Shown one piece after another: positions 34,215 through 41,355 of a stretch of 64,000 nt of DNA; the stretch's first letter is position 1, and each line of letters opens with the position of its first letter. Position numbers and translations under genes: made by a program. The DNA is from JAGNHN01 sp964590645 (GTDB lineage: Bacteria; Bacteroidota; Bacteroidia; Bacteroidales; JAGNHN01). The notes beneath the pieces were generated by a model. It ran no database searches. It saw only the letters and a list, made by a program, of their open reading frames with translations, and had not been told where the DNA came from. The DNA is taken from NCBI GenBank assembly GCA_964590645.1, contig CAZPYJ010000018.1, forward strand, positions 1-64,000, in the 5' to 3' direction.

Positions 34215-35156
34215 TTACATATCAGACAAATTCATTTTTGCCGTCTGGTATTCCTGCAAGAGTTTCTGCATTATCTGCTTCACGGGAAGAATGTTATCGA
34301 TCTGGGCAGAGACCTGTCCTATCTCCAGTTCTCCTTCCTCCGTATCCCCTTCAAACATACCCTGCTTGGCCCTTCCCCGGCCCAGTATGGCGGCCAGTTC
34401 ATCTGCGCTGGCTCCTTCCGTTTCGCGTGTATGTATCTGCTCGAAGAAGGGGTTTCGCAGCAGGCGCACCGGCACCACCTTTTTCAGGCTCAGCATTGTA
34501 TCTCCTTCTCCAGCCTTTACAATGCTTTCCTTGAAGGCTGGGTGTGCGGAAGACTCTGCAGAGGCGGCAAACAGGCTCCCAATCTGCACACCGTCGGCAC
34601 CCAGGGCAAAAGCGGCCAGAATAGCCTGACCGGAACCAATCCCACCGGCAGCGATCAGCGGAATGCTGATTTTTTTCCTGACCAGGGGTATCAGGGCCAT
34701 CGTGGTGGTTTCCTCTCTTCCATTGTGCCCACCGGCTTCAAAGCCTTCAGCCACCACAGCATCCACCCCTGCCGCTTCGCATTTGACAGCCAGTCGTGCG
34801 CTGGGAACGACGTGGGCTACCCTGATCCCATTCTCCTTCAGCAGGCGGGTGTACTTCGCCGGATTCCCCGCAGAGGTAAAGACAATGGGGACCTTCTCTT
34901 CCAGGATGATCTGCATCAGCTCCTCCGTCTGTGGATAAAGCAGGGGCACGTTCACCCCAAATGGCTTATCTGTGGCGTCAAAGGTTTTTCGGATGTGTTC
35001 CCTGAAAACATCCGGATACATCGACCCGGCCCCAATGAGTCCAAGCCCCCCTGCCTTGCTCACAGCTGCAGTCAACTTCCAGCCGCTGCACCAGATCATC
35101 CCTCCCTGAATAATGGGATAGCGAATACCAAACAGAGAAGCAATGCTTTGGCTCAT
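34215..35156 (-). CDS. Nitronate monooxygenase / FabK-like flavoprotein
   Basis: 313 residues forming a TIM-barrel FMN enzyme. Landmarks: YPIIQGGMIWCSG at the start, FGVNVPL, a GFEAGGHNG segment with the catalytic-type histidine, and the phosphate-binding loop IAAGGIGSGQ followed by ALGADGVQIGSLF. Relatives oxidise alkyl nitronates or, as FabK, reduce enoyl-ACP; I cannot separate these. Its ATG overlaps the stop of the UbiA gene upstream (ATGA), so it is translationally coupled and may act in the same lipid or quinone pathway. Confidence 0.88.
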   Translation of the reverse strand: MSQSIASLFGIRYPIIQGGMIWCSGWKLTAAVSKAGGLGLIGAGSMYPDVFREHIRKTFDATDKPFGVNVPLLYPQTEELMQIILEEKVPIVFTSAGNPAKYTRLLKENGIRVAHVVPSARLAVKCEAAGVDAVVAEGFEAGGHNGREETTTMALIPLVRKKISIPLIAAGGIGSGQAILAAFALGADGVQIGSLFAASAESSAHPAFKESIVKAGEGDTMLSLKKVVPVRLLRNPFFEQIHTRETEGASADELAAILGRGRAKQGMFEGDTEEGELEIGQVSAQIDNILPVKQIMQKLLQEYQTAKMNLSDM

Positions 35157-36061
35157 AGTTTTATAAAAAAGTCAAGCAGATAGGCTAAAGATAAAACAAT
35201 GCTGCCGATAGAGGAAAGGGCAATGGCTTTGGTCATCGCCGGCGTATAAAAGCGGGTATCCGTAAAACGTCTTGACAGTGAAACCACTGCAACAGCCAGG
35301 GGGAGGGTGAGCAGCAGAAGCAGACTCCACCAGGTCAGAACGTCCAACAATACCCCTGCAGGGACAGCCGCATAGGCAAGGATATTGCCCCACAGTAGGA
35401 TCTGAACCGTCCTGGGCTGGCCAAAACGCACCGGAATGCACCTTTTTCCTGACTTCACATCGTCGTCGTGATCGAAAATATTGGAGACAATGCCCACATT
35501 CATTGTGAATATACCTACAGGAACAGAGATAAGGAGAGGCTCCCAGCTGAATTGTGCAGTCAGCACATAATACATCCCGAAGACAATCATCGGGCCGAAG
35601 GCAAAGAAAAGGGCGCTTTCTCCCAGGCCGCGGTAGTTCAGCCTGACCGGTGGAGCGGTATAGAAGAATACGATGAACGCTCCGGCGGCCATCAGATAAA
35701 GGACAGGGAGGCCCACCTCGATCAAAAGATAGATGCCGGCTCCCACTGCAATCGCCAGGCTAAGGCCTGCGGCGATCAACACCTGTCGGGTGGTCACCTT
35801 GCCATCTATCAGCGGACTGTCGTGAAACTGCTGCTCTTTATTGCCCAGATTGCCATTGATGTAATCGTAATAATCATCGATAAAATCCGCTGCGCCGTGG
35901 GCCATTACAATCCCGATGGTAGCCACAATAAAGAGAGTCCAGTCGAACATCCCGTGCTGCCAGGCGATGAGCCCGCCCAGGATGGAAGGCAGCAGACTAA
36001 CAACCAGGAAAGGAGCCCTGGCAGCTTTAAACCATACGATGAGGGTTTCTTTGAATGACAT
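35153..36061 (-). CDS. UbiA-family prenyltransferase (MenA-like)
   Basis: 302 residues with 8-9 membrane helices. Both aspartate-rich motifs are present: DFIDDYYDYINGN (59-71) and NIFDHDDDVKSGKR (about 193-206), the latter with the GKR tail typical of MenA-type enzymes. It transfers a polyprenyl chain to an aromatic acceptor in the membrane, plausibly 1,4-dihydroxy-2-naphthoate in menaquinone synthesis, with the prenyl chain from a synthase such as that encoded near 18 kb. A paralogue lies upstream (16 bases between start and stop), and the downstream flavoprotein gene overlaps it. Confidence 0.88.
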   Translation of the reverse strand: MSFKETLIVWFKAARAPFLVVSLLPSILGGLIAWQHGMFDWTLFIVATIGIVMAHGAADFIDDYYDYINGNLGNKEQQFHDSPLIDGKVTTRQVLIAAGLSLAIAVGAGIYLLIEVGLPVLYLMAAGAFIVFFYTAPPVRLNYRGLGESALFFAFGPMIVFGMYYVLTAQFSWEPLLISVPVGIFTMNVGIVSNIFDHDDDVKSGKRCIPVRFGQPRTVQILLWGNILAYAAVPAGVLLDVLTWWSLLLLLTLPLAVAVVSLSRRFTDTRFYTPAMTKAIALSSIGSIVLSLAYLLDFFIKL

Positions 36062-36076
36062 AGTTAGAAATGAAGG

Positions 36077-36943
36077 TTAAATGAATAATGACAAGCTTAA
36101 GAGGATGCCAGCCATCAGGAGGCTTACGATGGATCGCACTACCGCCCAGAGATAATCCTGGAGGCGGCTGCTGGCTTTGCGGACCACCCTTACCACACTT
36201 GCAGACAAGGGCAGGGCCAGCAGGACCAGCAGGGATGTCAGAGGCAGGTAATCCATCAGTATCAGGGCGATCAGGCTTAGGTATGCCAGGGAGCTAAGCC
36301 AGATGATCCGGCTGCGGTTAAGCTTCAGCACCACATCCTGACCGCCTTCCTGCCCTAATTCAAATCGTGCTCCCTTCAGGTAGGCTACCACCGTTACCAG
36401 GAAGGCCAGTGGCAGGGAAACCATCACCGGTGTGAGGCTCAGGTTTCCGCTGAGCACAAAATACATCCCGAGCATACTTAAGGGTCCGAATGTGATAAAG
36501 ACGACGGGCTCCTTCAGGCCCCGGCGCATCAAGGGAGTGAAAAGGATGGCGATGAGGCCGCCGGCCAAAGCCAGCCAGATCACAGCCGGACCCAACACCA
36601 GAAAGTAGTGTATGCCGATACCCAAATCGATCAGCAGGCAGACAATACCCGCAAGGAGGGTACCGTGCTTTCCCGGGAGCAGCGAAGTGAAAAAGGGTTG
36701 CCACCCTGCAAATATTTTGGTATGTGCATCCTGCGCATCGGTATGGCGATGCGTGAAATAATAATACAGGTAATCTCCTCCAGCCTGCCCGATCAGCAGG
36801 GCGGCCGCCACGAGCAGAAAATCAGGCCAGGAAAAACTGCCTTCGTACCAGGCCAGCGCTCCCCCTGCCAGGGATGGCACAATGGTGGCAGAAAAAAGGG
36901 CGAACTTAATCACCCGTATGGCTTTCGCTCTTGGGTTTTCCAT
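36077..36943 (-). CDS. Divergent UbiA-family membrane protein
   Basis: 288 residues, same length and helix pattern as the next gene, with matching starts (RAKAIRVIKFALFSATIVPS, then GGALAWYEG against GGLIAWQHG). The first motif is altered (GGDYLYYYFTHRHTDAQD), retaining some aspartates. The second is gone: the equivalent loop reads YLKGARFELGQEGGQD, without the Asp-rich box and GKR. Magnesium-diphosphate binding is therefore doubtful. It may act on another substrate, pair with the intact paralogue, or be non-catalytic. The start at MENPRAK is chosen over an earlier one because similarity begins there. Confidence 0.8.
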   Translation of the reverse strand: MENPRAKAIRVIKFALFSATIVPSLAGGALAWYEGSFSWPDFLLVAAALLIGQAGGDYLYYYFTHRHTDAQDAHTKIFAGWQPFFTSLLPGKHGTLLAGIVCLLIDLGIGIHYFLVLGPAVIWLALAGGLIAILFTPLMRRGLKEPVVFITFGPLSMLGMYFVLSGNLSLTPVMVSLPLAFLVTVVAYLKGARFELGQEGGQDVVLKLNRSRIIWLSSLAYLSLIALILMDYLPLTSLLVLLALPLSASVVRVVRKASSRLQDYLWAVVRSIVSLLMAGILLSLSLFI

Positions 36944-37007
36944 CTTGAATCCTTGTTTGAAAAAAGGGAACAATAGAAAGGGCAAAGGGGTTTACAGGAA
37001 TTCAAGC

Positions 37008-37898
37008 CTATTCCACAATCTTTTTGCTTTCCACCTGCAGAATACGGTAATCGTCAGGATGATATACAAACGCAATGACCCGGCACTGCTCTACCTTCCA
37101 CGCTCCGGGAAAAGCATAGGCATAAGATCGGATCACCTCATCGCCTTCAAAGCTGAGGGTATCAGAGGAAGCCAGATCCACGCCCCAGGTGCCCAGGATG
37201 CTTCCCCGGAGCATATACATTTGCGTGTAATCCAGGATGTCGGGTGTAGGGCCAACCTGCGGACTATTGTTCTTCTGTGCGGAGGGAATGCTGTCCTCCG
37301 TGATATACAGAACCAGCTTGAGGTCTTCTTTCATATCATCCAGGAATACGGTACGGATATGAGAGCACAGCCGCTGTTCCTCCTCATTCCAATCCAGGAG
37401 GAGTTGCAAGGCGAGTTGGGGTGTGGCATTCAGGGACAATTCTATCTCCGATGCCCAGCTGGCCGGGGCCAGAATATGGGACTGGGAGAAGCCTTTGCGG
37501 TTCACCATTCCATTGGGATTGCCTGCCATCCCGATCCCGAAAAACTGGTCCAGCTCGGTCCCCTCCGCACATCGAAAGTCATTGTCGTAAGGCGGGCTTT
37601 TGGGATCGGCAAAAAAGCCTGCGTGAACAGCCATCACAACCAGCCGATCCCCGTGCAGAGTCATCAGATCCTTTGCCAGTACAGCGGCGGCAGGACAGTT
37701 CGGGCAATATTGCCCGGTGTACTCTTCCAAGAGCACCTTTTGCTCAGGGTTCACCAAATCAGGGAAATCCGGAACAGGACAGGCTGAGGTATCGATGATG
37801 ACACTGTCGCGCAGATAAGGAGCCTCTATTTCATCACAGGAAGGCATCAGCCAGACGCCCGCCAGGAGTATGAGGAGTAGGTTCAGGGTGTTTTTCAT
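37008..37898 (-). CDS. Omp28-related lipoprotein with thioredoxin-like motif
   Basis: 296 residues. The lipobox MPSC (Cys21) is followed by a domain starting VLLEEYTGQYCPNCPAAA, a thioredoxin-like CxxC (Cys-Pro-Asn-Cys), then VVMAVHAGFF and NPNGMVNRKGF. The C-terminal half (about 170-296) is beta-rich. This matches the Omp28 group of Bacteroidota outer-membrane-associated proteins. It is last in an operon after TlpA- and DUF6029-type genes, suggesting a shared role in thiol chemistry or envelope biogenesis. The substrate is unknown. Confidence 0.88.
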   Translation of the reverse strand: MKNTLNLLLILLAGVWLMPSCDEIEAPYLRDSVIIDTSACPVPDFPDLVNPEQKVLLEEYTGQYCPNCPAAAVLAKDLMTLHGDRLVVMAVHAGFFADPKSPPYDNDFRCAEGTELDQFFGIGMAGNPNGMVNRKGFSQSHILAPASWASEIELSLNATPQLALQLLLDWNEEEQRLCSHIRTVFLDDMKEDLKLVLYITEDSIPSAQKNNSPQVGPTPDILDYTQMYMLRGSILGTWGVDLASSDTLSFEGDEVIRSYAYAFPGAWKVEQCRVIAFVYHPDDYRILQVESKKIVE

Positions 37899-37910
37899 CT
37901 TCTTTTCACT

Positions 37911-39611
37911 TTAAAAACTGCTGCTCACCGAAAGGGTCAGGCCGCTGGCCGCTGGTACGTTGCGACAGACACCGCCCACGCAGAGAATGCCTTCGCGCTG
38001 CCGTCCGTAAGAGAGCGCAATGCGGCTGCTGCCCCGGATGTAGCCCATAGACACATTATAGTAATGATAGGTGTTGGAAGATTCCGGATTGTCGAAATTA
38101 TACTGATCCATCACTGAGAAGAACCAACGGGGTGCAATGGTATATTCCAGGGTGGCCGCCAGCCACTTGCCCGAATCCTGCTGCGTGGAGAGGTATTGCA
38201 GCTCCACCCGCAGATTCTTCTTCGGGCTGAACTTATATCCCAGATCCAGTACAAATACATCGGCCTGATAGTAATGGTCCCCATCTTCGATCCCTTCTTC
38301 CACCACATCAAAATTATAATCCAGGCGGGTATACTGGGCGATCAGTTTCACTGCAGGACTGATTTTTCTGGTCAGCTCCAGACTGAGGTCTTCGAAATAC
38401 TTCACCTTCCCCGGGGCAAAGAAATCGGATTCGTAGCCGAAAGTGCCGGGGGTATTCAGGGCTGTACCCGCATCCACGGGTGTTTTATCCAGTCCGTTCA
38501 CCAGTCCGTAGTGCAGATTGATATTGGTTCCGTACCTTCCCCCCAGGGTGCTTTTTTTGGGAATATTGAAGACGAGTTGTCCGGCGAAACCCATCTCCCC
38601 ATTGGGTTGGGTTGCATAGGGATACATTGCGGGCAGGGCGTAGGCGTGCTGGCGGGTCACAGGGGGAAGGAAGTTGATATCCAAAGCACTGGCCGTTTCA
38701 GTGCGGCGACTCTTGAAATAGAAATTGTCGATGCGCTTGGCAGAAAGGATGATACCCAGGCCTTTCTGTGCGTAGGAAGCAGTCAGGAAGGCCGCTTCCC
38801 CGTGACGGTAGATATAGTTGTTCAGCTCAGAAGGGTCATTGATCTTTCGGGCATACTCACCGGAAAAGCTGAAGCGATGACGACTGAGCTGGAAACGTCC
38901 GGCAAAAGCGCCGACATTCTCCGGCAACTGGTATGGGACAAGGGTGGGGTCATCCTTCTCGTACTTGCTTACCATACTGGCGCCCAGTAGAATATTGGTT
39001 GCACTGCTGCGCAATGAGGGCAGAAGTTGGTTTAATCCGAACTCTGCATCCACCCCGCGGACGATCCCCCTTTTCTTCGCCTCTTCGCGGTAGGAAGTCC
39101 AGTAATACCGCTGCGTTCCGTACACCCCTTTGATCTGTATTCCGGGCAGGGGAGTGAATTTCATCCGCACCCCGTCCAGTGAATTATCGTACCCCAGGCT
39201 CCAGTCTTCATAGGTTCTGAATACCAATCCATTCCCAAACTGTTCATAGAAATTCCCGACGGTGATATCAAAGGCGTCTTTCTTGTATTGCACATAGCGG
39301 TTGGCAATCCCCTGGCCTTCCCAGGCATCGTCGTAGCCCACCATCGGTTTGAGGAAAGCTTCATAACGTATTCCGGCCGTAAAGCCGTCCAAACTGTATT
39401 GCACCTGCATAAAGGCATTCATCCCCATTTTCTTGCCAGCCAGGTCACCTTCGGTGATCCCGATCGTGGAATCGGCACGGTAAGTCTGCACATCCATCTG
39501 GAAAGAGCCACTCACATTCTGATTGCCTGTAAACCCCTGATTGTATGCCTGTAAACAGGGTATTAGAAGTAACAAACTGAATACTGCCCGGACTTGGTTG
39601 CGTAGTTTCAA
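37911..39611 (-). CDS. DUF6029-type outer-membrane beta-barrel protein
   Basis: 566 residues. The signal peptide ends near LQAYNQG; the rest alternates amphipathic strands and short turns and ends LTLSVSSSF, typical of a barrel inserted by BAM. The start codon is TTG: an in-frame TAA stands only two codons before it and the next ATG would destroy the signal peptide. The position between TlpA and Omp28 genes fits the DUF6029 family, of unknown function. The glycine/aromatic content and length suggest about 18-20 strands, which is an estimate. Confidence 0.85.
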   Translation of the reverse strand: MKLRNQVRAVFSLLLLIPCLQAYNQGFTGNQNVSGSFQMDVQTYRADSTIGITEGDLAGKKMGMNAFMQVQYSLDGFTAGIRYEAFLKPMVGYDDAWEGQGIANRYVQYKKDAFDITVGNFYEQFGNGLVFRTYEDWSLGYDNSLDGVRMKFTPLPGIQIKGVYGTQRYYWTSYREEAKKRGIVRGVDAEFGLNQLLPSLRSSATNILLGASMVSKYEKDDPTLVPYQLPENVGAFAGRFQLSRHRFSFSGEYARKINDPSELNNYIYRHGEAAFLTASYAQKGLGIILSAKRIDNFYFKSRRTETASALDINFLPPVTRQHAYALPAMYPYATQPNGEMGFAGQLVFNIPKKSTLGGRYGTNINLHYGLVNGLDKTPVDAGTALNTPGTFGYESDFFAPGKVKYFEDLSLELTRKISPAVKLIAQYTRLDYNFDVVEEGIEDGDHYYQADVFVLDLGYKFSPKKNLRVELQYLSTQQDSGKWLAATLEYTIAPRWFFSVMDQYNFDNPESSNTYHYYNVSMGYIRGSSRIALSYGRQREGILCVGGVCRNVPAASGLTLSVSSSF

Positions 39612-39637
39612 GGTTTAAGGTTTTGGTGATCAAATGG

Positions 39638-40159
39638 TTAATGTCCTGAAATATCCTCTCCGGCCTTTACTTTCCTGACCAACTCGATCAGTTCCAGCTC
39701 ACTCCCTTCAGAAAAGGAGGTATGTTGCCACACGATCTCCCCCTGCCCGTTCACCAGGAAAGTATGGGGGATCATATTGACATTCATTGCCCGCTTGAAA
39801 TCTCCATTTGCATCGAGCAACACTTCATAATCCCATCCTTTGCCCATCACAGTGGGTCCAACGCGGGAGGAGGAACGGGCATCATCGATGGAGACGGCAA
39901 TCATTTTTACTCCGGTCTCTTCCTGCCATTCGTCGTACACCTCGGCAATGGCCGAAAGTTCCCGCATACAGGGTTTGCACCAGAGGGCCCAGAAGCTGAC
40001 AATAAAAGGGTTCCCCTCATTGCTCAGCTTGGCGGTATTGACCACTTTTCCGTTCAAATCTTTCAATTCGATGGAAGGGAGTTGTTGTGCGGATTTGTCC
40101 TGGGCGGCAAGCATCAGCGGCGCAAGCAGGAGTATCCAGGTCAGGGTTTTCTTCATCAT
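39638..40159 (-). CDS. TlpA-like thiol-disulfide oxidoreductase
   Basis: 173 residues with a signal peptide (ending MLAAQD). The thioredoxin fold has the active site WALWCKPCMREL (Cys-Lys-Pro-Cys) and the cis-proline in NMIPHTFLV. The oxidoreductase acts in the periplasm, probably reducing disulfides or donating electrons. It is first in the operon with the DUF6029 barrel and the Omp28-type lipoprotein, which also has a CxxC, so electrons could pass from this protein to the outer-membrane partner; that is inference. Confidence 0.92.
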   Translation of the reverse strand: MMKKTLTWILLLAPLMLAAQDKSAQQLPSIELKDLNGKVVNTAKLSNEGNPFIVSFWALWCKPCMRELSAIAEVYDEWQEETGVKMIAVSIDDARSSSRVGPTVMGKGWDYEVLLDANGDFKRAMNVNMIPHTFLVNGQGEIVWQHTSFSEGSELELIELVRKVKAGEDISGH

Positions 40160-40265
40160 ATCATAGATTTAGCTGTGGGTGCTCTGCATTCAAAACGCGG
40201 GCCAATTTAGGAAACATTGAGGGATTAGAATATCTCGAAGTAAAAATAAGGTTGCCAAAGCTGGC

Positions 40266-41240
40266 TCAGGCAGGGTACACCTCCAGCAGTTTCAGTGCTG
40301 GCGAAGGATGGATTTGGATGTGCTGCATTGAAGCCGGGATAAGGATGGCTTCTCCGGCCTGCAGGCTTTCTTCCCCATTCTCCCATCCTATGCGCCCCTG
40401 GCCTTCCACGCAGAGGTAAACCACGCAGCGATCGAGGGCTTCAAAATCTTTGCGCATCACCCGGCCTAATTGTATCAGGTTACAAACAAAATGGGGGCTG
40501 TTTACCAGGGGAATGCTTTCATCCTCTTTCTTTTGGAAAGGCAGTAAGGGCAGGTTTACCGGACTGAAGTCGATGGCATCCAGGGCTTCGGCTGTATGCA
40601 GGGCTCGCATTTTACCATCCTGGCCTGGGCGATCCCAGTCGTAGATGCGGTAGGTAGTATCGGCCGACTGTTGGATTTCGGCGATCAGGATGCCCGGCCC
40701 CAGGGCGTGGATGCGGCCTGCAGGCATATAGAGCACATCTCCTGCTTTCACTTCAACAAAGTGCAGGATTTCCTGCAAACGATTTTCTTCGAGGGCCTGC
40801 AGATATTGCTCAGCCTGGATTCCTTTTTCAAAGCCACTGATCAGCCTGGATCCGGGTTCAGCCTGGAGCACATACCACAGTTCACTTTTGCCGCGAGGCA
40901 GGCCGCGTTCCCGTGCCAGGGAATCGTTGGGATGCACCTGGACAGAAAGCCAGTCGTGGGCATCAATAAATTTGAAGAGCAGGGGGAAATCGGTACCAAA
41001 GTGAGCAAACACCTCTTCCCCCAACAATTCATCGAGGTAAACCTCGATCAGTTCGGGCAGGGTGTTTCCGGCCAGAAAGCCATTGCTGACTACCGTAGCC
41101 TCATTTTCCAGCCCCGACAACACCCAGGCCTCACCGCAATTGGACAGGGGTGCAAAGTCCTTGCCCAGCCAGCTGCGCAACTTTTCGCCCCCCCATACCT
41201 TTTCTTTAAAAACATCCTTGAATTTCAGCGGGTACAGCAT
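40266..41240 (-). CDS. manA: Mannose-6-phosphate isomerase, class I
   Basis: 324 residues from the ATG giving MLYPLKFKDVFKEKVWGG. Zinc-binding residues are in SVQVHPNDSLARE and in the downstream PAGRIHALGPG segment; KSELWYVLQAEPG is also family-typical. It interconverts mannose 6-phosphate and fructose 6-phosphate, feeding GDP-mannose and surface glycans. An earlier TTG start lies inside the promoter box and is rejected. The C-terminal cupin half is intact (LEVYPA end). Confidence 0.92.
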   Translation of the reverse strand: MLYPLKFKDVFKEKVWGGEKLRSWLGKDFAPLSNCGEAWVLSGLENEATVVSNGFLAGNTLPELIEVYLDELLGEEVFAHFGTDFPLLFKFIDAHDWLSVQVHPNDSLARERGLPRGKSELWYVLQAEPGSRLISGFEKGIQAEQYLQALEENRLQEILHFVEVKAGDVLYMPAGRIHALGPGILIAEIQQSADTTYRIYDWDRPGQDGKMRALHTAEALDAIDFSPVNLPLLPFQKKEDESIPLVNSPHFVCNLIQLGRVMRKDFEALDRCVVYLCVEGQGRIGWENGEESLQAGEAILIPASMQHIQIHPSPALKLLEVYPA

Positions 41241-41264
41241 TCCTTTGTGCAAATTGGTAATGGA

Positions 41265-41272
41265 CAAAGATA
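41265..41272 (-). promoter_or_regulatory. -7 box TATCTTTG of manA
   Basis: Exact consensus on the minus strand, 24 bases before the chosen ATG. Confidence 0.55.
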
Positions 41273-41355
41273 GGAGAAAGGGGCAAAGCGTGCAGCAGAA
41301 TGGAGCTTAGGGTTTGGCAGGTGAACGGAAAAGAACATAAGCAAGGGGGATAGAA

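Noticed and set aside
36882..37787. 301-codon plus-strand frame across the UbiA and Omp28 genes
   Set aside because: It covers parts of two minus-strand genes with clear motifs and has no domain of its own.
41241..41267. TTG start for manA 9 codons upstream
   Set aside because: It overlaps the -7 promoter box, so it would not be in the transcript.
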